DNA of 64,000 nucleotides, taken from positions 1-64,000 of the forward strand of contig NW_017386013.1 of NCBI RefSeq assembly GCF_000237925.1, read 5' to 3'. The notes beneath the pieces were generated by a model that was given only the letters and a program-made list of their open reading frames with translations, made no database searches and was not told the DNA's origin. Shown one piece after another: positions 48,360-57,607 of this stretch. The stretch is from Schistosoma mansoni (Eukaryota; Platyhelminthes; Trematoda; Strigeidida; Schistosomatidae). How positions within the stretch are numbered: the stretch's first letter is position 1; every line of letters begins with the position of its first letter. The translations under genes were made by a program, and so were the position numbers.

Positions 48360-48936
48360 TAATAGACTTTACATTTATTATCATTTCCTTAAATTCGCTG
48401 ACCAATAAAAAGCGTCAAAATCAAACATATGTGGAATGAACATTATAAAGGTTTCGTTTTAAATATTCTTAACTCTTTAAAAGAGAAAACTATCTATCAC
48501 CGTCATCTACAGTTAGCAATGATTATTTAGTTTACGACTGATGAGATTGTTATCATTTGAAGTATTGCCTTCTAACCTTCGATTTTTTAAACTATTTTCT
48601 GCTAAAAATCTGAGCGAGTTTGGTCACTTATCAAGGGGCTTTATATAACTTTGCTTCTCAGGCTTATGTTGTCGTCAGGGTCATGAAGAACAGATGTAGA
48701 CTTTTTCGACTTAGTCATGCAGCTTTGTAAATGCAAACTACAAAAATTTATGACAAACAACCTGTCTGAAATTTCAGCCTACTTCGATTATACCAAGTTG
48801 TTTCATATCCCGACATTCTTTCATTTTTAAGTGAGTATTTTAAAAAATTAACCCCACTGAAAATAAAAACAGTAAATCGGTCATGAAGTAACCTGAAAAT
48901 GAACTTCACTTAAGCTGCATGCATGTGATAATTAGA

Positions 48937-49095
48937 ATTATTTGAATTATTGTACGAACTAGGAATCCCCGAAATTACGCAAACCGAGTCAGATAGAACT
49001 AGGTGAGCACAAACGAACGTATTGTATTCGAAATTCAAGATCAGGTACACATCAAGTACAAAAAAAATCGTTAGTTCATACAAACACCACAATCC
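48937..49095 (-). repeat. Dispersed repeat, copy 1 of 3
   Basis: It shares TGTATTG-ATT-GAAATTCAA and GTAC-A-TCAAGTAC blocks with 51425-51580 and 51870-52003. All three give similar minus-strand translations (FEYNTFVCAHLVLSD against SKYNRFVRVHLILLD). It is likely part of a LINE family rather than host coding. Confidence 0.6.
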
Positions 49096-49989
49096 ATCCT
49101 AACAAATAAATGATGGCTGAATAATTTCTGATTTTATCATACCTGGGAAGAAGCCGTAGTGTCATCACAAAATTTGAGTTTTTGTCGTAGAACAGAGCTG
49201 AGTTGCACTGAAAGTCAGAAGCCCTGAATTCAAGAATACTCATATGACGAATTTAGTGACACATTCCTCACAGTTGTATTGAAAGATCTCCTTGCCAATT
49301 TCAAATATAAGTGATGATTTTGGATTTTCGTTTGATAAAACAATCCAGAACAACATCAAGTCTATATCAAAATCAGCTTATGAGTTTATGCGCAGGATGG
49401 CCTTCAGATTTAGCAAACCCGAATGCCATCATCAAGTAATAGTTGTCCATGCTATTGTCTTGTTTAATACTCTGATGGACAACTCTTGGTTATGTGTATG
49501 CTACTTATATTGACATCTGTAAGTAGAACGTGCCACTAATCGGGAGTGGAATACCTGTCAGCAGGAGATTTCAGTGTAGAGAACAGGAAGAAAATCTGAG
49601 GACAGTCGAAATGACAACAGAATGAGAGGAATAATGGAATATGTAAATGACAATGCAAAGAAGATGTGCAAATGATACAATTAATGTTTGATCTTCATAT
49701 TTTACTAGGCCACTGTGTGATTTTGCGTTAAACAATAAACTGGTTTTCCCCACTTGAGTTTTACTTCACTACATTAGCGCTTAGAAAACTACCGCATAAT
49801 TATACACCGATGCCGAGACGAAAACAGACGAATTATTATGGAGAATTCAAATTTAATGTTAGCAAGCACGAGTATTAGCTACTCGTTCGAATAACAAGTG
49901 TATTCTGAAGACAATTTGAGGAAAATTTTATGTAACAATGAGAATGACGATGTGTCGTCAATTGTAATGGATATGTTCGCATCGTCTTA

Positions 49990-51580
49990 CATTTCAACCG
50001 TTAATAAGCCGATAGTAGAAAACAAGGTTCAATTTGATACGCTTGATCCAGAGAGGTTCTAAATTGAGTTGTTGACATTTTTGGTGATAATTCATGTTGT
50101 CCGAATACCCTAAAACAGCTTTAGTGAATCTTCTTTGAACACCTTCAATTTTGATCAGATCTGTAATTACTGTAAAGTAAAATACCATATTCAAGAATGA
50201 GTAAGATACATTTTTTGTACAGTAATAACAATCTCGATTCGGTATTATTGAAGTTTATTATTATGAATCCAATGAGCTTTCTAGTTTTGGATACTTGAGA
50301 CACAATATGCATGGAAAAGTTCAAACTGTTGCTATTTCTTAAACTCAAGTTACGAACAGTGTTGAGATGTTTCAGTGTATGTTTGTGTATAACCAGATTT
50401 CGGTTAAGGCAGCGGCAAATGTGAATGAATCCAGTTTTATCAACATTAAGTGGCAGATTCTACAACACAGTTCATTCGTACAACTTGTTTATTTCTTCAT
50501 GGATTATCGCTGAGACATAGCTTTCTTTAGTGAGAGAAGAGAATGAATAAACCACTTTTTGGTCATCGGCATAAAGGAAAGGTTTCCCGTATTGAAAGAG
50601 GGAACACGACTCATTGACGAAAAGGGGGAAAAGTAATGGGTCAATCAATTCCTTTTATGACCACACTGGTTACATTCACAGGCTTAGAGTAGCAAGATCC
50701 AAAGCGGACGATTGGGCTGCGTTCTTCCAGAAAAGATTTGACCCAAGAGAAAAGGGGATTCCGTATGCCGAGTGAAGAGAGTTGTTGAAGAAGTTTGTGG
50801 GAGATACTGTCAAAAGCCCTACTAAAATCGAGTTATAGAATTATCACTGACTGACCAACATCTCTTCTCTGGGGAATTTGATTAAAAAATTCCAGGTGTG
50901 ATATGAAGCATGTATGGAATGGGCTAGCCGAAAGTAAAAAAGATAACTATTTGTGGATGATTTTTTCCATGGTTCTTGATGGCACATATGTCAAATTAAT
51001 TGGTCTATAGTTAGCAATATCACTACGTGATCCAGTTTTGAAACTAGGGGTGATGAGAGATGTTTTCCTTACAGACGGATAGGTTCCATAGTCCGTAGAT
51101 AGGTTGAAAAGTTCTGAGAAAATATTATGACTATTTTTCCCGTTAGCCTTTGCACAGTTACTGTAATTGAGTGTTGCACTGACAGGAATTCGAACTGTAT
51201 TATCCGATTCCCTATCGGCACAACTGCTTAATATTAGATATAAATCCGCATTTTTAGGTGGGTGGATACCACCCACATTAGGGTTATTTTCTTCTACGTT
51301 CTGAGGTTTAAGAGATTCAGGGGAGTTTATCAGCTGTGAGAAATTTGAAAACTCACTAGTGTCTACAGATGAGTTGAATTTGGACAGGATCGGTGAGTAA
51401 ATACCAGGATGACTTCTTGTGATATTTACGAGTATTTGAACTATAGTATAAACTAGTAATCTCAGAAACAACACGATGTGATCAAGAAGTATTAAATGAA
51501 CACGAACGAATCTATTGTATTTGGAATTCAAAATCAAGCAGTCATCAATACAAAGGCACTATTAGTTCTTATAAACACTA
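49990..51580 (-). mobile_element. CR1/jockey-type LINE, degenerate
   Basis: Minus-strand frames give a 196-residue piece containing YRPINLTYVPSRTMEKIIHK, the start of the polymerase. Later come SVKTRKLIGF-like and LILEYGILLYSN blocks and IEGVQRRFTKAVLGY...LNLEPLWIKRI near 50000. The order and motifs match the CR1 LINE at 34376-36240, but it is a different subfamily and more decayed. No endonuclease is seen. Confidence 0.75.
51425..51580 (-). repeat. Dispersed repeat, copy 2 of 3 (overlaps the LINE 5' end)
   Basis: This is the 5'-proximal part of the LINE fragment at 49990-51580. Its similarity to 48937-49095 and 51870-52003 suggests those are further pieces of the same LINE family. Confidence 0.6.
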
Positions 51581-52005
51581 CATCCGCCACAGATTAGATT
51601 GAAATCTAAGTGTCTGTTATCGATCGTAAGTCTTCTTAAGTTCATCCCATGTCTGTCAGACAGTGCATTGGATAAAGACTCCGCATTATCTAGAAGGTAC
51701 TCTTTAGTATTAGAATTAACAACCGAAATCGGAACATACTCACCTGGGTCCTGGATTGGTCATAGCCCAGATTTCGAACCTCTCCATGTACTCCTCAAAA
51801 GCATTAAAACCTGAATTTATATCCAACCGTTCGATCACAGGCTCAATCGCGACGCCAATATGATAATCAGAAGTATTTGAATTGTAGTATAAACTAGTAA
51901 TCCCAGGAATAACGCAATGTAATCAAGAAGTATTAGATAAGCCCGAACGAATGTATTGTATTTGGAATTCAAAATTACAACAGTCATCAATACGAAGAAG
52001 TCATT
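51581..52005. repeat. Flank of the gypsy element with dispersed repeat copy 3
   Basis: 51870-52003 is repeat copy 3 and is cut exactly at the start of the LTR at 52006. The rest is unassigned. Confidence 0.55.
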
Positions 52006-52327
52006 TGTAACGGAGTTGAAATTGCTATGTATGATATACTAATGCATTCTATTTTCTTTCTGTTGCAGGGCGACTAAACATAAACTCTTTGGAGGAAGAA
52101 GAACAAGCCCTATGTACACTAACCTTACAGGATGACTCATAAGACTACTTTGTAAACTGACTCTTCCCGCTGTACCCTCGCGCACCGCGCTTTTTGATTT
52201 TGAAATAAAGAGGCTTGTGATTCCCACTGTGTTCTCTCTTGGTGTGAAGTCCTCGTTTAACATTGTGTGCTGTGCTGTTTTTCAGATCTGTACTGCTGTT
52301 CTCTAACTGCTGATTCCACGTGTTACA
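52006..52327 (+). repeat. 5' LTR of a gypsy element
   Basis: 322 bp, from TGTAACG to GTTACA, with AATAAA in its middle. It differs from the 3' LTR by four substitutions (about 1.2%), which indicates a young insertion. Confidence 0.93.
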
Positions 52328-52334
52328 AGTGGTG

Positions 52335-55300
52335 ATGGAGGTGTTCACTAAAAAACGCGATGAAAACCTGAACGAACCGCCGGTGATTCCAGTCAAGCCA
52401 ACTACTGGCTCAGCTCCCCGTCAACCGCCACTCCTGGAAAACTCGTCAGACTATACAGTGTGGAAGTTCAAAGTTGTAGCATATCTTCGTAAAGTTCCAG
52501 CTTCGGAACAATTCGATTATCTGGTGTCCTACCTCAGTGACGAAGCTACCAAAAGAGCTATAGTTAACGGGTTTGCGGCGGACAATACTCTCGCTCAGAA
52601 CTGGAAGATTCTCGATGATTGTTTTTCGACGCCGGTGGATCCCCAACAAGCAGCCATCCGATTTTTGTCACGACATCAAACACCCGGCGAGAATCCAATG
52701 GATTATTTTAATTCTTTGCAACAGATGGCTGTGCAAGCGTTTCCTTGTCTTGATGCCACTGGAAGAGATGAATTGATCAAGTCTCGGTTCGTGGAAGGGT
52801 TACTATCCAGTTCCTTGAAGGAACACTGCTTACTAAACCCTCCAACAGACATAAATTCCTTAAAAAGAGTTACATTCCGGTTCATGGCAGCCGAGCAGCT
52901 TAAAAGCCCACTTGACATGCACCAGCCAACTGCGATGGCAGTAATGCAGCCCACAAAAGCGAGTCGCCCACTGAACCCTCAACGCATATCTAACGTTACC
53001 CGGTCTTCCCACTGGAACAGCAGTCGAAGACAGTTCAATCCCACTGAGAAGAAGTGGAGACCAACGAATAGTTATCATGGTCGTCAATCCGAATGCCCGT
53101 ACTGTCGAAGGTTTGGCAAAAACGCAAAGAAATGTGGTCATAATCGTTTTGGTAACACAAGTAAGCCGTACATTTTCCATTTATCTTCTTATGCTAACCA
53201 TGTGCGTCCCATCACCATTAAGGCTAGAGTACAGGGTATCGATATCGAAGTTTTATTAGACACCGGAGCGTCAGTATCCCTAATTAAGAGCGAGTTTTTA
53301 GGAAGGCTTAATCGTAAAGTCCAACAGACGCGACACCCATCCACATTACTCACAGCTAGCGGAGACCCATTGAAAGTGAACTCTAAGGTATGGTTGGACC
53401 TAATGATAGATAGACATTCGTTCCGTCATGGGTTTTTAGTTTGTCCGACTTTGACTTGGGATATGATACTCGGAGTCGACTTCATGTTAGAACATAAAGC
53501 TTGTATATTTATGGACAGCTTGGAAGCTAAATTTGGAGAGACTAAAATACGCTTGCACCATACTAACACGCCATTTAAAGTTGTGTCATATGTGGGAATC
53601 TCAGACCTGGTGCGACAAGTAAACGACAACCGAACACTAAAAGAGAAAGATCGACATGCAACGATTGCCGTGCTTCAACAGTTTAGTTCGGTATTCGAAG
53701 AGAGTATTTCCGGCAATCGCACGAGTACGGTGCAACACACCATTTGCACGGGGGACCACAGACCACTTAGGCAACCGCCTCGTAGAGTGCCAGTACACTA
53801 TCAACCACAACTGGATACGATGATAAAGGATATGCTTGACAAGAATATTATAGTACCGTCATCATCCCCCTGGGCATCACCTATCGTCCTGGTTAAAAAG
53901 AAAGATTCCTCTTTGCGTCTCTGCATAGACTATCGACGCCTTAACGCTATAACTAAGCGTGACTCTTTTCCTCTTCCGAGAATCGATGCTATATTAGACG
54001 CTTTGAGTGGCGCATGTTGGTTTTCAACGTTAGACCTAGCATCAGGGTACTGGCAAGTGGAAGTCAGACCACAAGATAGAAAGAAAACCGCATTTGTAGT
54101 GCCCAATGGGTTGTACGAATTCCAAGTAATGCCTTTCGGTCTAACGAATGCCCCAGCTACCTTCCAAAGATTAATGCAAACAGTTTTACAAGATATAGTA
54201 CCTCATAAATGTTTGATTTATCTCGATGACATTATTGTGTATGGTAGCACACCCGAGCAACATAATGCTAATCTGAAAGCAGTTCTCCATCGCCTTCAAC
54301 AACACAACCTAAAAGTAAAACCGTCCAAATGCCGTCTGCTGCAGAAAGAAGTAGTTTTCTTAGGACATCGTATCACTGCAGATGGAGTAGGCACCGATAA
54401 AGAAAAGACACGTGTCATTGTTAATTGGCCACAGCCCAAATCACCTGAAGACGTTCGTAGCTTTCTTGGCCTAGCTTCTTACTACAGACGCTTTGTCCGT
54501 GATTTTGCATCGTTAGCAGCACCCTTACACCGTTTGACGCACAAAGGACGAAAATTTTTATGGACTACAGAATGTCAACAGGCGTTCGATGTTTTGAAGA
54601 CACGACTGAGCTCTCCACCTATATTAGCCGTTCCGGATACCTCAGTAAGCGGGGGAGAATTTATACTTGATACGGACGCCAGTTCCTCCGCTATTGGAGC
54701 AGTCCTATCACAAGTGGCCCCAGATGGGCAAGAAAGAGTTATTGCGTACGCTAGCCGTCGACTGGATAAGAGCGAAACAAGATATTCGACAACGCGTCGA
54801 GAGATGTTAGCATTAGTAAAATTCTTACAACACTTCCGCCATTATTTACTAGGTAAACCTTTCCGTGTACGCACAGACCACCGTGCATTACAATGGCTCC
54901 GCTCCTTCCACGAACCAGAAGGACAAGTGGCACGCTGGCAAGAACGATTACAAGAGTTCGATTTCACATGCGAGTACCGACCTGGAAGCCGACATACAAA
55001 CGCAGACGCTCTTTCCCGCATACCTCAAACCGCAGGTACTGTTAATGCAGTTCTTAGCACAGCCGTAGAGATCGATTGGCCTTCCCTGCAAGCAGCAGAC
55101 CCAGACATGCAGATTATATATCAAAGACAGTTGCAGGGAAACCATAAACCATCCATGAAAGAGTTAAAGGATCAATCATTAACAACTCGCCGTATTTGCA
55201 CTAAATGGAGTAATCTAAAATTATATGGTGACACGTTGTTCTTAATTAACGAAGCGAGACAACCTCTATTGGTAGTACCACGGATAAAAGTCGAGAGCAT

Positions 55301-56483
55301 TGTGGAGCAGGTGCACCGCGAACTAGGTCATGCAGGAGAACGAAGAACGGAATACGCGGTCCGCCAGCGCTTTTGGTGGCCATCCATGCATGAAGATGTA
55401 GTGCAAATTTGCAAAAATTGTAACACGTGCTACCGTTTCAAATCGCCTCGACAGACATCTCGTGCACCGTTAACTCCCATGGTGACCACAGGACCACATC
55501 AGCGGGTGGGCATAGATATTATGGGACCATTAACAACAACAAAGAAAGGGAATCGCTACATACTGGTTATGGTAGATTACTTTACTAAATGGTGCGAAGC
55601 AGTACCCCTTCCCCAGCAAGACGCTCTTACGGTCGCCCGAGCTTTCATCGATCATTGGGTTTCCCGTTATGGCGCTCCCTTCTCACTTCATTCTGATCAA
55701 GGTCCAGCCTTTGAAAGTCGCCTCATCGCCGAGATATGCCAGCTTTTGGGAATCAGGAAGACACGAACCACTGCGTATCACCCAGAAGGTAACGGGCTTG
55801 TAGAAAGAACAAACAGAAGTATTAAAGCCATATTGCAAGCGTTTGTGAGCAGATCGTCGCAGGAGTCATGGGATGATGTCCTTCCTCAGTGTCTTTTAGC
55901 ATATCGTACATCCGTACATGGCTCCACCGGGTTTTCACCCGCTATTTTATTATTTGGACATGAATTACGTCTACCAGTGGAAATACAGACGCCCCTGCTG
56001 CCCTGCGAAGAACAAGAGCATGTACCGTACATACGTACTCTCCGTAACCGCTTGGCTGATGCATACCGCTTGGTCAGCAGCAATTTGCGCAAAGCTAGTG
56101 AACATCAAAAGGACTTGTACGATCGTCGGGTGCACGGACCAGTGTATAAGGTCGGTGATCGCGTTTGGCTACGTCGCCCCATGGCATCGTCAGGGAGTTG
56201 CAGTAAATTTCACCAGCCATGGCAAGGCCCCTTTGAAATCGTCCTCATCCGATCCCCCACTACGTTCGTATTACGTAACTTGCAACGACCCCAGGATGAC
56301 GTGATGACTGTACACTATAACCAAATAAAACCAGATAAGATGACAGTCTCCTCGGATACTCAGTTCGCCAACCCACTGCCTGCCACTACGTTTTATGGGG
56401 TACCATCAGAAGGAGGGACAGCATATCCATGTCCGAGACCAGGCACTGAGGACAGTGCCTATTTAAGAGAGGGGGCGGTGTAA
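52335..56483 (+). CDS. Gag-pol polyprotein of the gypsy element (about 1,382 residues)
   Basis: Order of parts by approximate residue: gag (1-240), a zinc-knuckle-like C-rich segment (about 253-270), aspartic protease with LLDTGAS (about 306), reverse transcriptase with YLDD (about 629), RNase H with TDAS (about 779) and TDHRAL, integrase zinc finger (about 990-1035) and catalytic core with D, D and E (about 1058, 1119, 1156), then a C-terminal domain. The start codon lies within the primer-binding region and the stop codon inside the start of the 3' LTR, so the frame fills the whole interior. It appears undamaged. Gag and pol share one frame, as in several gypsy clades. Confidence 0.93.
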   Translation: MEVFTKKRDENLNEPPVIPVKPTTGSAPRQPPLLENSSDYTVWKFKVVAYLRKVPASEQFDYLVSYLSDEATKRAIVNGFAADNTLAQNWKILDDCFSTPVDPQQAAIRFLSRHQTPGENPMDYFNSLQQMAVQAFPCLDATGRDELIKSRFVEGLLSSSLKEHCLLNPPTDINSLKRVTFRFMAAEQLKSPLDMHQPTAMAVMQPTKASRPLNPQRISNVTRSSHWNSSRRQFNPTEKKWRPTNSYHGRQSECPYCRRFGKNAKKCGHNRFGNTSKPYIFHLSSYANHVRPITIKARVQGIDIEVLLDTGASVSLIKSEFLGRLNRKVQQTRHPSTLLTASGDPLKVNSKVWLDLMIDRHSFRHGFLVCPTLTWDMILGVDFMLEHKACIFMDSLEAKFGETKIRLHHTNTPFKVVSYVGISDLVRQVNDNRTLKEKDRHATIAVLQQFSSVFEESISGNRTSTVQHTICTGDHRPLRQPPRRVPVHYQPQLDTMIKDMLDKNIIVPSSSPWASPIVLVKKKDSSLRLCIDYRRLNAITKRDSFPLPRIDAILDALSGACWFSTLDLASGYWQVEVRPQDRKKTAFVVPNGLYEFQVMPFGLTNAPATFQRLMQTVLQDIVPHKCLIYLDDIIVYGSTPEQHNANLKAVLHRLQQHNLKVKPSKCRLLQKEVVFLGHRITADGVGTDKEKTRVIVNWPQPKSPEDVRSFLGLASYYRRFVRDFASLAAPLHRLTHKGRKFLWTTECQQAFDVLKTRLSSPPILAVPDTSVSGGEFILDTDASSSAIGAVLSQVAPDGQERVIAYASRRLDKSETRYSTTRREMLALVKFLQHFRHYLLGKPFRVRTDHRALQWLRSFHEPEGQVARWQERLQEFDFTCEYRPGSRHTNADALSRIPQTAGTVNAVLSTAVEIDWPSLQAADPDMQIIYQRQLQGNHKPSMKELKDQSLTTRRICTKWSNLKLYGDTLFLINEARQPLLVVPRIKVESIVEQVHRELGHAGERRTEYAVRQRFWWPSMHEDVVQICKNCNTCYRFKSPRQTSRAPLTPMVTTGPHQRVGIDIMGPLTTTKKGNRYILVMVDYFTKWCEAVPLPQQDALTVARAFIDHWVSRYGAPFSLHSDQGPAFESRLIAEICQLLGIRKTRTTAYHPEGNGLVERTNRSIKAILQAFVSRSSQESWDDVLPQCLLAYRTSVHGSTGFSPAILLFGHELRLPVEIQTPLLPCEEQEHVPYIRTLRNRLADAYRLVSSNLRKASEHQKDLYDRRVHGPVYKVGDRVWLRRPMASSGSCSKFHQPWQGPFEIVLIRSPTTFVLRNLQRPQDDVMTVHYNQIKPDKMTVSSDTQFANPLPATTFYGVPSEGGTAYPCPRPGTEDSAYLREGAV

Positions 56484-56800
56484 CGCAGTCGAAATTGCTA
56501 TGTATGATATACTAATGCATTCTATTTTCTTTCTGTGGCAGGGCGACTAAACATAAACTCTTTGGAGGAAGAAGAACAAGCCCTATGTACACTAACCTTA
56601 CAGGATGACTCATAAGACTACTTTGTAAACTGACTCTTCCCGCTGTACCCTCGCGCACCGCGCTTTTTGATTTTGGAATAAAGAGGCTTGTGATTCCCAC
56701 TGTGTTCTCTCTTGGTGTGAAGTCCTCGTTTAACATTGTGTGCTGTGCTGTTTTTCAGATCTGTACTGCTGTTCTCTAACTGCTGATTCCACGTGTTACA
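56479..56800 (+). repeat. 3' LTR of the gypsy element
   Basis: 322 bp, TGTAACG to GTTACA, paired with the LTR at 52006-52327. Confidence 0.93.
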
Positions 56801-57607
56801 CGTAACCAAGGGTGCATCAGAGTAATCCACAAAACGGAAACGAATATACGATTAAGCAAAAAAAATTGTGTGGAGTATGCGGATCAAGTACAGTTGTGTC
56901 AAATACCCTTTTCTGGTTTGATTTAGGTATGCATGATATATTGAAGCAATATTTCGTAAATTCATCCAAGTAACGAATTGGTTTGCACCTCAGAAGTGTG
57001 TAAGTCCTATTACTCATTAGTATTATGAATGATTAGTCGATAAAAGGAAAAATTGCAGTCATTCCCCCGTGGTTTGATGTGGTCTAATGGCTAGGCACAC
57101 GGTCCAGCATTCAGGAGGGCAGAGGTTCGAGTGCGTGGGGCCTGCGTTTTTGTTCACCAAAACCCCCTTCAATACGACGTTTGTTGGCCATAAGTTGCTC
57201 AGATATGAGAGAAAGATAACAAGAGGACGGATTGATATGTCAAAGTTCCATATTGGAACAGTACAAGTTCTTTGTTTGTATTAATAATAATACTATAGAA
57301 AAATGTATACAGATATATAAGAAGTACAACCAACATAGTTAATTAACCAGAAAAAGAAATTATAAAACTCGCCTGGGTTGCTTTTTGAATTCGTTGTATT
57401 TGCCAGTGTTAGTTGTATGAGTTTGATTAAAATCCTCAGCCATCGTTTCGGAATACCTAGCTTATGTGTCCAGTATTTAAAAAAAATATTTGACATAACA
57501 CTTATATATCAAAGGTAAAAGGTCTGGGGAGTTGTATGTGAGGCGGAATAAGGGAAAAAAATTATTTTTAAGTAGATGCAGGGTCTGATTAGCTATGTGG
57601 TTAGATT
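56801..57607. other. Spacer between LTR elements, with a tRNA-like segment
   Basis: No gene is supported; it contains the tRNA-like segment at 57066-57150. The plus ORF 57087-57284 runs through it and is probably accidental. Confidence 0.5.
57066..57150 (+). repeat. tRNA-like segment (pol III promoter boxes), possible SINE head
   Basis: TGGTCTAATGGCTAGG resembles an A box and AGGTTCGAGTGC a B box, about 45 bp apart. The arms do not fold into a convincing tRNA, so a SINE head or tRNA pseudogene is more likely than a gene. Confidence 0.45.

Larger units (their letters stand above)
47991..49989. other. AT-rich stretch with one unassigned ORF and a dispersed repeat
   Basis: It contains the minus ORF at 48120-48359 and a repeat at 48937-49095 that recurs at 51425-51580 and 51870-52003. 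Otherwise nothing is recognised. Confidence 0.5.
52006..56800 (+). mobile_element. Gypsy/Ty3-type LTR retrotransposon, looks whole, young
   Basis: Two 322-bp LTRs enclose a single gag-pol reading frame of about 1,380 residues. The inner edge of the 5' LTR is followed at once by a TGGTGATG primer-binding-like string, and a purine-rich tract (AAGAGAGGGGGCGG) precedes the 3' LTR. The flanking bases show no obvious target duplication. The clade within gypsy was not assigned; it is not closely similar to the CsRn1-like fossils at 57608-64000. Confidence 0.93.

Noticed and set aside
53077-56304. Many short ORFs within the gypsy gag-pol
   Set aside because: They are shadows in other frames of the long reading frame.
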